From Candidatus Woesearchaeota archaeon (GTDB lineage Archaea > Nanobdellota > Nanobdellia > Woesearchaeales > WJIZ01), in assembly GCA_018303575.1 (NCBI GenBank), contig JAGVXW010000058.1:1-16473 (forward strand): a DNA stretch of 16,473 bases, read 5' to 3'. Under the pieces are notes generated by a model, which saw nothing but the letters and a program-made list of their open reading frames with translations, had not been told where the DNA came from and searched no databases. This document shows positions 1-6,000 of the stretch, in pieces. Within the stretch, counting starts at the first letter, position 1. The number at the start of each line of letters is the position of its first letter. The translations under genes and the position numbers were made by a program.

Positions 1-1
1 T

Positions 2-76
2 GCCGATATTTTTCCTCTGGGACGAGCCATGCCTAATCCACCTCAAATCAAAGCTATAAAAGAACTCCTATATTAA
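2..76 (+). CDS. C-terminal end of a gene that begins before the window
   Basis: An open frame enters from the left edge and ends at TAA (74-76). It encodes about 24 residues ending in IKAIKELLY, a plausible charged, helical C-terminus. No start codon is needed because the gene would begin outside the window. The piece is too short to assign a family. An internal ATG at 29 would give only a 15-residue peptide, so a truncated larger gene is the better reading. Chance openness of 75 bases is quite possible, hence the low confidence. Confidence 0.35.
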   Translation, partial: ADIFPLGRAMPNPPQIKAIKELLY

Positions 77-112
77 AGTATCTTAATTAAGACAATACCG
101 AATTTTGGAACC

Positions 113-433
113 TTGGACTTCAAGAAGAACCTCGAGAAGTACAATGATGCGTATGTGGCTATGCTCATGACCTCGAAGAGATTCCATCACTCGAGCATGC
201 GGATAACGGCCTTCCACTATATCCAGGAGTTCTCGACCCTTGACATCGAGAAGTACCAGGAAATGAAGCTCGATGACATCCTGCGAGAGGAGAACAAGCA
301 GCGCAGGCTCGCGGAGTTCGGGTTCTTTGTGCCCATGGAGCCCAAGAGCAAGGAAACGCATCTCCTAGGGGAAAGGCGGTTAGAGGTGCCGGTGGAAGTG
401 TGCGCGCAAAGGGCCGAATCGACGATAAACTGA
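113..433 (+). CDS. Small unknown charged protein, 106 aa
   Basis: I do not recognise this protein. Starting at TTG (113) it has 106 residues, is rich in Lys, Glu and Arg, and is predicted largely helical (for example KYQEMKLDDILREENKQRRL). It has no signal peptide, membrane segment or catalytic motif I can name. The same frame stays open upstream to the TAA at 74-76 but has no ATG or GTG, so TTG is the only conventional start. An AT-rich box (TATATTAAAG, 69-78) lies upstream. The opposite strand is also open across this region, but that reading (leucine-rich, with odd composition) looks like a shadow. The gene is convergent with tRNA-Glu. It could be an N-terminally truncated remnant. Confidence 0.5.
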   Translation: MDFKKNLEKYNDAYVAMLMTSKRFHHSSMRITAFHYIQEFSTLDIEKYQEMKLDDILREENKQRRLAEFGFFVPMEPKSKETHLLGERRLEVPVEVCAQRAESTIN

Positions 434-456
434 ATTTAAACGCCCCCGTATTATAT

Positions 457-463
457 AAAAAAA
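457..463 (-). terminator. Poly-T terminator of tRNA-Glu
   Basis: Seven T residues on the minus strand begin five bases past the 3' end of tRNA-Glu. A short T-run is the usual archaeal termination signal. No hairpin precedes it. Confidence 0.5.
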
Positions 464-467
464 TGTA

Positions 468-542
468 CGCTCCCGACGGGATTTGAACCCGTGTCGCAGC
501 CGTGAGAGGGCTGCATGATTGGCCGGACTACACTACGGGAGC
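468..542 (-). tRNA. tRNA-Glu (anticodon CTC)
   Basis: The minus strand folds into a complete 75-base cloverleaf. The acceptor stem is GCTCCCG/CGGGAGC with discriminator G. The D arm is typical for archaeal tRNA-Glu. The anticodon stem CAGCC/GGCTG closes the loop CTCTCAC, giving anticodon CTC. The T arm is ACGGG-TTCAAAT-CCCGT. The 3' CCA is not encoded and there is no intron. A T-run follows. The upstream TATA signal is weak: the best candidate (CCTAAAG, about 560-566) sits in the loop of a perfect inverted repeat at 553-571, which might affect its expression. Confidence 0.95.
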
Positions 543-552
543 ATCTGTCTCC

Positions 553-597
553 GTGCGGCTTTAGGCCGCACCCTTTCGTTAACCTTTGGAAAAGGTT
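553..597. repeat. Two adjacent perfect hairpins upstream of tRNA-Glu
   Basis: GTGCGGC (553-559) pairs with GCCGCAC (565-571) around a 5-base loop. Nine bases on, AACCTTT (581-587) pairs with AAAGGTT (591-597) around GGA. The stems are perfect, and the block lies between tRNA-Glu and the end of the broken membrane gene. It may act as a terminator for the minus-strand gene that ends at 656. The same layout of two perfect hairpins in a row recurs elsewhere in the window with unrelated sequence. Confidence 0.6.
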
Positions 598-655
598 ACG
601 GGAGCAGATGTTATGGGATGCCGAAGCGCTTTTTAAAGCTTTCCGAGGATGTTTC

Positions 656-1229
656 TCACGAGGAAACGGCCTTCCGGCGGAGAAGAAGCATCGTCACGAA
701 GATGCTGTTGGAAAGGGTCATCCCGAGGGGATAGAGGGGGGTAGTGAGATTGAGATTTTCCAGCGCCGCGATGCCGAAGAGATATTTGAAGGTCTCCAGG
801 ACAAAGAGCGAGAGTGTTTCCTCATGCGGATGAACGTATCCTTTCCTGAAGGTCGGGACGTATGCGATGAGGTCGGTGATCGTGACAACGATGATAGCAG
901 AAAGCGGGTTCGCCGTGAGCTTCCAGACGATGATGCCGCCTAACGCCAGCCAGAAGCAGAGCCAGTCCAGGCGGGTGACATAGTCAATGCCGAATTTCGC
1001 GTACGAGGCGCCCGCGATGATGAAGCAGACTCCGGACGTGATTCCCACGCGCCGGCTCCCGCGCCTCCGGCAAGCTGCGCGAAAAAGCCCGTGGCCGTGA
1101 GGATGCCCCAGACGAACCAGGAGAACGCGTTGGACTTTGATTTCCCCCTGAAGAGATTCCTGAGATAGGGATGTAGCCGATGACGCCGACGGCAATCCCG
1201 AGAATAGCGAGGAGAATGCGGTAGTCCAT
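656..1229 (-). pseudogene. Multi-pass membrane protein, PQ-loop-like, broken by two frameshifts
   Basis: Three consecutive minus-strand frames make one coherent hydrophobic protein. It begins MDYRILLAILGIAVGVIGYIP (1229 down), continues as YLRNLFRGKSKSNAFSWFVWG after a shift at the G-run 1168-1170, and continues as GITSGVCFIIAG to the stop after a second shift at the C-run 1044-1046. Restoring one base at each run gives about 191 residues with six to seven membrane helices. Two similar pieces, GYIP-x-LRN and AYVP-x-FRK each followed by a helix, suggest an internal duplication of the PQ-loop/SemiSWEET type; that assignment is inference. A TATA box lies at 1250-1259. Both lesions are single-base losses in homopolymers, so a sequencing or assembly error is as likely as real decay. 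Confidence 0.7.
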
Positions 1230-1249
1230 TCCATCTCATTGCCTGCCTT

Positions 1250-1259
1250 CCTATATAAT
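1250..1259 (-). promoter_or_regulatory. TATA box of the broken membrane gene
   Basis: The minus strand reads ATTATATAGG. It is centred about 25 bases upstream of the MDYRILL start at 1229, the spacing expected for a leaderless archaeal message. Confidence 0.5.
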
Positions 1260-1272
1260 CCTTTCCACCATC

Positions 1273-1280
1273 TTTTTATA
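1273..1280 (+). promoter_or_regulatory. TATA box of tRNA-Ser
   Basis: TTTTTATA ends 24 bases before the first base of tRNA-Ser, at normal archaeal TATA-to-start spacing. Confidence 0.5.
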
Positions 1281-1304
1281 GCTCTGGATTTTCCTTGTTC
1301 TCAT

Positions 1305-1466
1305 GCCGACGTCGCATAACCCGGTAGTGCGGTGGTCTCGAACGACCGGTTACGCTCGGTCGACGCGCAAAGGAGGGCTAAAGCCCCCCGCGCTCGCTCC
1401 GCTCGCAACGAGTCAAGGAGAACCACTTTCCGCAAGGATCTCTCGGTTCAAATCCGAGCGTCGGCG
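1305..1466 (+). tRNA. tRNA-Ser (anticodon CGA) with an intron
   Basis: The acceptor stem is GCCGACG (1305-1311) paired with CGTCGGC (1459-1465), with discriminator G. The D stem is GCAT/GTGC. The anticodon stem is GTGGT (1332-1336) paired with ACCAC (1422-1426). The T arm is CTCGG-TTCAAAT-CCGAG. A long variable arm (1427-1441) marks a class II tRNA. U33 precedes anticodon CGA (1339-1341), so the tRNA reads the serine codon UCG. About 78 bases (1343-1420) interrupt the loop after position 37, the canonical archaeal intron site. No T-run follows, and a HAD-like gene starts 22 bases downstream, so the two may share a transcript. Confidence 0.85.
1343..1420 (+). other. Intron of tRNA-Ser, with an imperfect 3' splice motif
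   Basis: The insertion follows A37. Its 5' side looks canonical: CTCG (positions 32-35) precedes the bulge AA^C, and a matching CGAG occurs at 1409-1412 followed by a three-base TCA. In a normal bulge-helix-bulge the ACCAC anticodon strand should come directly after that bulge, but AGGAGA intervenes. The alternative boundary used here (GAG^A-ACCAC) restores a correct mature loop but leaves only a one-base bulge on the 3' side. The intron contains the hairpin GACCG (1344-1348)/CGGTC (1357-1361) and a GGGC/GCCC hairpin around 1375-1386. The 3' boundary is therefore uncertain. Confidence 0.6.
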
Positions 1467-1487
1467 TTTAGACTCCGAGGATGCTTG

Positions 1488-1967
1488 ATGATAAAAGTAT
1501 TGCTCTTCGATCTCTCGAGGACCCTGCTGTTTCCAAGAGATCCTTCCTATAAAGGCGAATTGAACCCCCTCCATGCGCAATTGAATAAGACCCCCGGATA
1601 CGACTTCAATAGGCACTTTTATTTGAATTCTGAGTTACTCGAATTCCTGATGGGATTAAAGCCTAGGTTTCGGCTCTGCATCTTTACCTCAGGAGTCATC
1701 CAAAACGCGAAAGCTATCAAATCCCGGTTAAGGAAGGTATTTGACACCATTTTTTCCGCCGAGGAGCTAAGAGTGACCAAGAAGAACCCCTGCTCTTATG
1801 TGCTGATCGCAAAAATACTCCACGTACAACTGAGCGAGATCCTGTATTTTGATGATTCGCAGGTGAATGTGCGTGCTGCGCTTCAAGCAGGATTGCAAGC
1901 GAGCCGTTATCGCACGAATAGTGAAGTGATTGCTCATATCTCAGGGCCATTGTCGAGCCAAAGATAA
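1488..1967 (+). CDS. HAD-superfamily hydrolase-like protein, 159 aa
   Basis: The fold signature is visible. Motif I is FDLSRTLL near residue 8, motif II is IFTSG, motif III is the lysine region TKKNP, and motif IV is YFDDSQVNVRAA. The family normally uses DxDxT as nucleophile plus general acid. Here the second Asp is Ser (DLSRT), which argues against a standard phosphatase and leaves dehalogenase-like or atypical chemistry open. The substrate is unknown. ATG 1488 is chosen because the N-terminus MIKVLLFDLS is typical and the open frame upstream runs through tRNA-Ser. The gene starts 22 bases after that tRNA and has no clear TATA box of its own. Its stop codon overlaps the T-run terminator of the convergent tRNA at 1973-2091. 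Confidence 0.8.
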   Translation: MIKVLLFDLSRTLLFPRDPSYKGELNPLHAQLNKTPGYDFNRHFYLNSELLEFLMGLKPRFRLCIFTSGVIQNAKAIKSRLRKVFDTIFSAEELRVTKKNPCSYVLIAKILHVQLSEILYFDDSQVNVRAALQAGLQASRYRTNSEVIAHISGPLSSQR

Positions 1968-1971
1968 AAAA
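1966..1971 (-). terminator. Poly-T terminator of tRNA-Met, overlapping the HAD stop codon
   Basis: Six T residues on the minus strand start two bases past the tRNA 3' end. On the plus strand the same A-run includes the last two bases of the TAA stop of the HAD-like gene. Confidence 0.5.
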
Positions 1972-1972
1972 G

Positions 1973-2091
1973 TGGCGGTGGCGATATTTGAAATCGCGAC
2001 TTCCACGTGGCTCAGAGGCAGGTCATCCCCTTGCGGGTCGTCGCTCAATTCGTATGAGCGTGGCACTCTAACCGGGCTGAGTTACACCGCC
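1973..2091 (-). tRNA. tRNA with CAT anticodon (elongator Met, or Ile2) with a 44-base intron
   Basis: The minus strand gives acceptor GGCGGTG/CACCGCC with discriminator A, D stem ACTC/GAGT, anticodon stem CCACG/CGTGG, and T arm GCGAT-TTCAAAT-ATCGC. The anticodon CAT is at 2056-2054. The 44-base intron (2009-2052) follows A37. The bulge-helix-bulge is canonical: CTCA (positions 32-35) pairs with TGAG, the 5' bulge is TA^C and the 3' bulge is CC^A. The mature length is 75 bases. CAT can be elongator Met, initiator Met, or Ile with agmatidine at C34. The G1-C72 pair and the intron favour elongator Met, but Ile2 is not excluded. Confidence 0.9.
2009..2052 (-). other. Archaeal tRNA intron (canonical bulge-helix-bulge)
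   Basis: The intron lies between positions 37 and 38 of the CAT tRNA, with a four-pair central helix (CTCA/TGAG) and two three-base bulges. This is the substrate form of the archaeal splicing endonuclease. Confidence 0.85.
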
Positions 2092-2115
2092 AATCGCTTT
2101 CAAGAAAGCCGGGGG

Positions 2116-2125
2116 CCTTTTAAAG
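2116..2125 (-). promoter_or_regulatory. TATA box of the CAT tRNA
   Basis: CTTTAAAAGG on the minus strand is 25-34 bases upstream of the tRNA 5' end. Confidence 0.5.
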
Positions 2126-2165
2126 CTTACGAACATCATGCTCGCTTCCTCGGCGCACACTTTTA

Positions 2166-2304
2166 GCGCCGGTCTTGGTCATGGAAACCAGACTTGGTTT
2201 CCAGGACTCCCGGAAATCTTAGATTTCCGTGAGCGTGCGGCGAGGCCGCCCCGACGGCCGAGTAGGGCTTCCGCAGAAACCCGTCGCACCGCCTGTGCCG
2301 GCGC
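2166..2304 (-). ncRNA. Candidate structured RNA, copy 1 (unrecognised)
   Basis: A 139-base block is closed by GCGCCGG (2166-2172) pairing with CCGGCGC (2298-2304). On the minus strand the 5' part is a 72-base core (2233-2304) that recurs at 7551-7622. The 3' part has two perfect hairpins: TGGAAACCA/TGGTTTCCA (2182-2203) and CGGAAATC/GATTTCCG (2211-2229). The core holds GGGUUUC-UGCG-GAAGCCC (2282-2265), capped by a C(UGCG)G tetraloop of the UNCG class, and GGCCG/CGGCC (2259-2244). It starts 33 bases after the HIT gene stop, same strand, so it may be a 3'-UTR element or a separate RNA. It has no T-arm and is not a tRNA. I found no match to RNase P or SRP RNA landmarks. Confidence 0.5.
2233..2304 (-). 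repeat. 72-base dispersed repeat, copy 1
   Basis: Aligns without gaps to 7551-7622 with three differences, at 2250 (C/G, hairpin loop), 2279 (A/G, stem) and 2299 (C/T, outer stem). Similarity stops abruptly at both ends. Confidence 0.9.
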
Positions 2305-2337
2305 CAAAAGTCCGTTTTGAACCTGACGGGAATCGCT

Positions 2338-2751
2338 TCAGCCCTGGGAGAGCGCTGCCTTCAGCTCAGCGACGAGCTTCGCGTGGTTCTGCAACTTCTT
2401 CGACGGCCATTCGTACCGGAACTCGTCCTTCAGGCCGCGGCGCGGGATAATGTGGAAATGCACGTGGAAGACCGCCTGCCCGGCTTCCTTGCCGTTGTTG
2501 TTGAGGATGTTGAAGCTGCAGTTGAAGCATTTTTCCACTGCGGCCGACACTTTCTTCACTGAATCTATCAGCGCATATCCCGCTTTTTCAGACAGCTCGT
2601 GGACTTTTTCGGCGTGCTCCTTCGGGATAACGAGGACATGGCCTTCGCTCACCGGCGCGATGTCGAGGAAGGCGAGCGTGCTCTCGTCCTCATAGACAAT
2701 CGCGCTCGGAATTTCTTTTCTCGCTATTTTGCAGAAGATGCATACGTCCAT
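2338..2751 (-). CDS. HIT-family nucleotide hydrolase/transferase, 137 aa
   Basis: The histidine triad HVHFH is at residues 96-100, followed by IIPR, and the central His98 would be the nucleophile. An N-terminal CIFC pair near residues 4-7 matches the zinc-binding site of many small HIT proteins. The length is normal for Hint/Fhit-type members, which hydrolyse AMP from nucleoside phosphoramidates or cleave dinucleoside polyphosphates; the exact substrate cannot be read from sequence. It should be cytoplasmic. The ATG at 2751 lies 20-29 bases from a TATA box (2771-2780), so the message is probably leaderless. The structured element at 2166-2304 follows on the same strand. Confidence 0.95.
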   Translation of the reverse strand: MDVCIFCKIARKEIPSAIVYEDESTLAFLDIAPVSEGHVLVIPKEHAEKVHELSEKAGYALIDSVKKVSAAVEKCFNCSFNILNNNGKEAGQAVFHVHFHIIPRRGLKDEFRYEWPSKKLQNHAKLVAELKAALSQG

Positions 2752-2770
2752 GCCGGTGTATTTTTTTCAA

Positions 2771-2780
2771 AGTATTTAAT
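2771..2780 (-). promoter_or_regulatory. TATA box of the HIT gene
   Basis: ATTAAATACT on the minus strand, 20-29 bases upstream of the HIT start codon. Confidence 0.5.
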
Positions 2781-2861
2781 GCTTGCGCTCCGACGGAGAA
2801 AAAAAGTCAGCGTGTTCCGTTCTCCCCCATTTCCCGTCGAGAAAAACAGGAAAGAGAAACA

Positions 2862-2870
2862 TTTATATAA
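2862..2870 (+). promoter_or_regulatory. TATA box of the basic-peptide gene
   Basis: TTTATATAA is a strong archaeal TATA box. Transcription should begin near 2888-2893, leaving a leader of about 80 bases before the ATG at 2971, which is unusual here because most genes in the window look leaderless. Confidence 0.55.
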
Positions 2871-2958
2871 GAAGATTCCCAGAAAAGATGCAAGAAAAAT
2901 TTTCCAGACGATGATGAACACGCCCCCGCGCAGTGAATTCTTCACGCTTATGCCCATT

Positions 2959-2965
2959 GGAGGTG
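2959..2965 (+). promoter_or_regulatory. Strong Shine-Dalgarno that sets the start of the basic peptide
   Basis: GGAGGTG matches the archaeal 16S 3'-end complement over seven bases and sits five bases before ATG 2971. It is one of the best ribosome-binding sites in the window and argues that the short frame is translated. Confidence 0.75.
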
Positions 2966-2970
2966 CTTGA

Positions 2971-3024
2971 ATGGCTAAGAAAAGAAAGACCAAGTCAAAG
3001 GGAAAGAGAAAGAAGAGGCGCTAG
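2971..3024 (+). CDS. 17-residue lysine/arginine-rich peptide
   Basis: The peptide MAKKRKTKSKGKRKKRR has 12 basic residues of 17 and no acidic ones. It has its own TATA box (2862-2870), a strong Shine-Dalgarno (2959-2965), an in-frame TGA immediately before the ATG, and a T-rich tract straight after the stop that would end the transcript. Such a peptide would bind nucleic acid. Size and composition recall ribosomal protein L41e (about 25 residues, almost all basic), but I cannot show homology, so the link is a guess. Its stop overlaps by three bases the stop of the convergent subtilase, and the KKKKEE tail of that protein is what creates the T-rich tract. Confidence 0.6.
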   Translation: MAKKRKTKSKGKRKKRR

Positions 3025-6000
3025 GCTTCTTCTTTTTTCTTTTTTTCCGGCGTCTTTGGCGCCTTCCTTCGGCGCAAAAAGATGATCCCGCCGGCAACCA
3101 GCATCGCGATCAGGATCAGAAAGATGAAAAGAGGATTGTCTGCTTCTTTTTCCTGATCCTCGTTCTCCCTGGGCAAAATCTCGTCGGGCTCAGAAATAAC
3201 ACCGGTCACATTTGATTCGTTCTGCGGCTCTGGCGCTGCAACTGCAATCTTTGCCTGCGGCAGACGCAGCACAACCCTTCCCTGGCCGTTGAAGATTCCC
3301 TGATACGCCGCCTCGACTTCGGCTTTTTCTAAAGCCAAGGACATGAGCTTTCCCTTCTCGAGCTGGAAGGAGCGCTCGTCAATCTTTATAGTGATATGGG
3401 AGTCATTGATTTTCGTCGCTGAGAGAGTAAATTTCGTTCCGTTCACGATGAAGCCCTTCCTTGAAAAGACCGTGACCAGGTCAAAGGTTGCCCAGTCCGT
3501 CGCGTTGAGCGTCATCGTCGTCGCGTTGCTGCTGCCTCCGCCTCCACCGCCGCCCCCTCCTCCACCGCCGCCCCCACTGCTTGAAGAACTGCCGGAGGTA
3601 CAGGAAGTCGTTTTTGAGGAATCCGCATCGTCGCAGTCGCTTCCGAGGGAGCAGCCTGTCCCATAGCCGTCGCCGTCGCCGTCGCGGCACTGCTCCACAA
3701 TGCCAGAATGGTTGAGGCCAGTAATCAAGTAGCGGGTGTTGTTTTCGACGACTGTGCACGTGTAGCCGCTGGTCGCGGTGCCGTCGCAAGGCACGAGGAA
3801 CTCGTGCTCCGCGTCGCAGCTGCGGCTGATATTTGAGAGCGTCGCGAGCTCCGCGTCCTTGACGCATGCATAATTGAGGCCCAGGATGCGGTCGACATAC
3901 GCGCTCTTGGTCTGGTTCACCAACCCGAAGCCGCGGATCAGCAGCGAGCCGTTCGCCGCGCTTCCGTTCTGCTTCACGAGCGTGATATTATAGAGATTGA
4001 GCCTGGCCGAGCTGTCCAGCGTGAGATTGACGAGGAGCACGGAAAAGGTGCCGTTGGAGACATTGACCTGCACGCTGCCGTTGACAAGCCGCGACAGGTT
4101 GGGCGAGTTGTTCACGGCTAAGGTGAGGAGCGAGAAGGTCGTGTTGATAACTGTGCCATTTCCGAGGATGTTGTCTTCGGTGTCTGCCACGCCGTCATTA
4201 TCATCGTCCGTGTCCGAAAAGTCGGGAGTTCCATCACCGTCAGCGTCGAGCGCATTGAGCACGGTAGCGTAGACGAGGATGCTGGAGACTGTTTCGGTGT
4301 CATTCACGGTGATATTGAGCGCATAGGTAAGGGAATCATTGGTTGAATTGACAGAGGTGTTCAATTGGAAGCGGAAGCTGCCGTTGTTGAGGAATAGAGA
4401 ATTGTTGATGGTATAGTTGAGCATATCCCCGTCGAGATCGGTCGTATTCACATCTATGATGATCGCCACCGACTCGTTAACAGTAACATTGGCCAGCACC
4501 CACATATCCGGCGGAGCGTTCAGGACTCTGAAGGGCGAGGAGTTTATCCACGCGCTGTAATTCAGCCCGTCTGTCGAACGGGCGCTGAAGGTCCAGTTCT
4601 GGCCCTTGATCAGGAAAGCTGGGCTGAGCTGGGTGAGGTTTGTCGCGTTCGTGAAAACCAAGGTGCCGTTGTACCAGAGCGTCTGGTTCGTATGATTCGT
4701 GTTATCCGCATCCGAGATGACAAACGCGCCTGTCAGCGTGCCGTTCGTGCGGTTGAGCGTATCTGCTGACGAGACAGAGATGGAGGTGAGGTTCGGGATG
4801 GCGTTGCCGACGGAAAACGTGAAGACATCCGTCGCATTAGAGTTGCCCAGCGTGTCATTGGCATACATCCGCCATCCGACGACGCTGGAAAGATTCGCTG
4901 TAAGATTGAGTTCGACGGATACGACGGATGAAGTGCCGGAAACAGAGCCGTTGGAGACATTCAGCCAGGTTCCTGAATCATTCCAGGCGAAGGAGTAGCT
5001 GGAAAATCCGGAATTGTCTGTCCAGGAGATATTGAAGCGCACGGCGCTGTTGGTGAAATATTGCGAAGCGTTGGTCACATTGTTGGACCAGCGCGGAGCG
5101 ATCCTGTCCCGGGTGCTGAGGATAAGCCTGAATGCCTGGCTAGGCTGCGCTATGGTGGTGGCATTGACCGTGATATTGTAAATTGAGGAAGGCGATGAGA
5201 TGTACACTTGCTCGACAGGATTGATGCTGTCAACGTTTGTCTGCACCGCCGCGTTCCCGGGCTGCGAGGAATCCAGGGTCCAGGGGTAGAAGCGGGAGCC
5301 TGAAGCGTTTACAACTATGAGATCCAAATTGTTGATAAGCTGCGTCGAGATGAGCGGAGAGCCAGGGTAGTCTGACCATACCAAAGTGAGTTTCAGCTCA
5401 CTTATTCCGGCCGGCACTTCGATGCTGTAATTCTGCGTCTGCCCAGTCGATGTAAACGTTCCATTTACGAAGAGACTTTCGTTTACATCCCTTTGCATCA
5501 GGAGATAGGCGGCTGTTGCGTTGACGAGGCCATAACCGGTGGTGTAATCAGGGCCGGTGTTGTTGAGATCAACTGCTGCCTGGATGAGGAGGGCCTTCAT
5601 GAGCGCAGCGTCCGGCTCCCAGGAGTGCCACACGCGATGCGCCTCGACCAGCAGGGCGATGGCTCCCGACACCCCGGGCGCAGCCATGGAGGTGCCTGAG
5701 AGAGCCGCATAGGTGTCTGTCGGCGAGGTGGAAGTGAGCGCCACTCCGTTCGCGACAACATCAGGCTTGATCCGGCCATCATCAGTGGGCCCCCAGGAGG
5801 AGAAGGTAGACATCGCGCCCGCGTCGTCAACAGCGCCCACAGTGATGACATTCTTCGCTGTCCCCATGGGAGAAGTGGTGTTATACGTGAAGCCGAGGCT
5901 GCCGCAGTAGGAGGCGCTATTTTCCCGGTCATTCCCGGCGGCCCAGACAATCGGGATGCTTCTTCCCAGGCTGCCTCGGGAGGCGTTGTCCACCCACATG

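Noticed and set aside
83..361. Minus-strand open frame opposite the 106-residue gene
   Set aside because: Leucine/valine-heavy composition without motif or promoter; it is the mirror of a charged helical protein on the other strand.
2166..2304. tRNA or intron-containing tRNA at the first structured element
   Set aside because: The 7-pair closing stem resembles an acceptor stem, but neither strand has a T arm with TTCRA, a D arm or an anticodon loop in the right places.
3535..3580. GC-rich simple repeat as a possible independent element
   Set aside because: It encodes the 14-glycine linker of the subtilase in frame, so it is explained by coding sequence.
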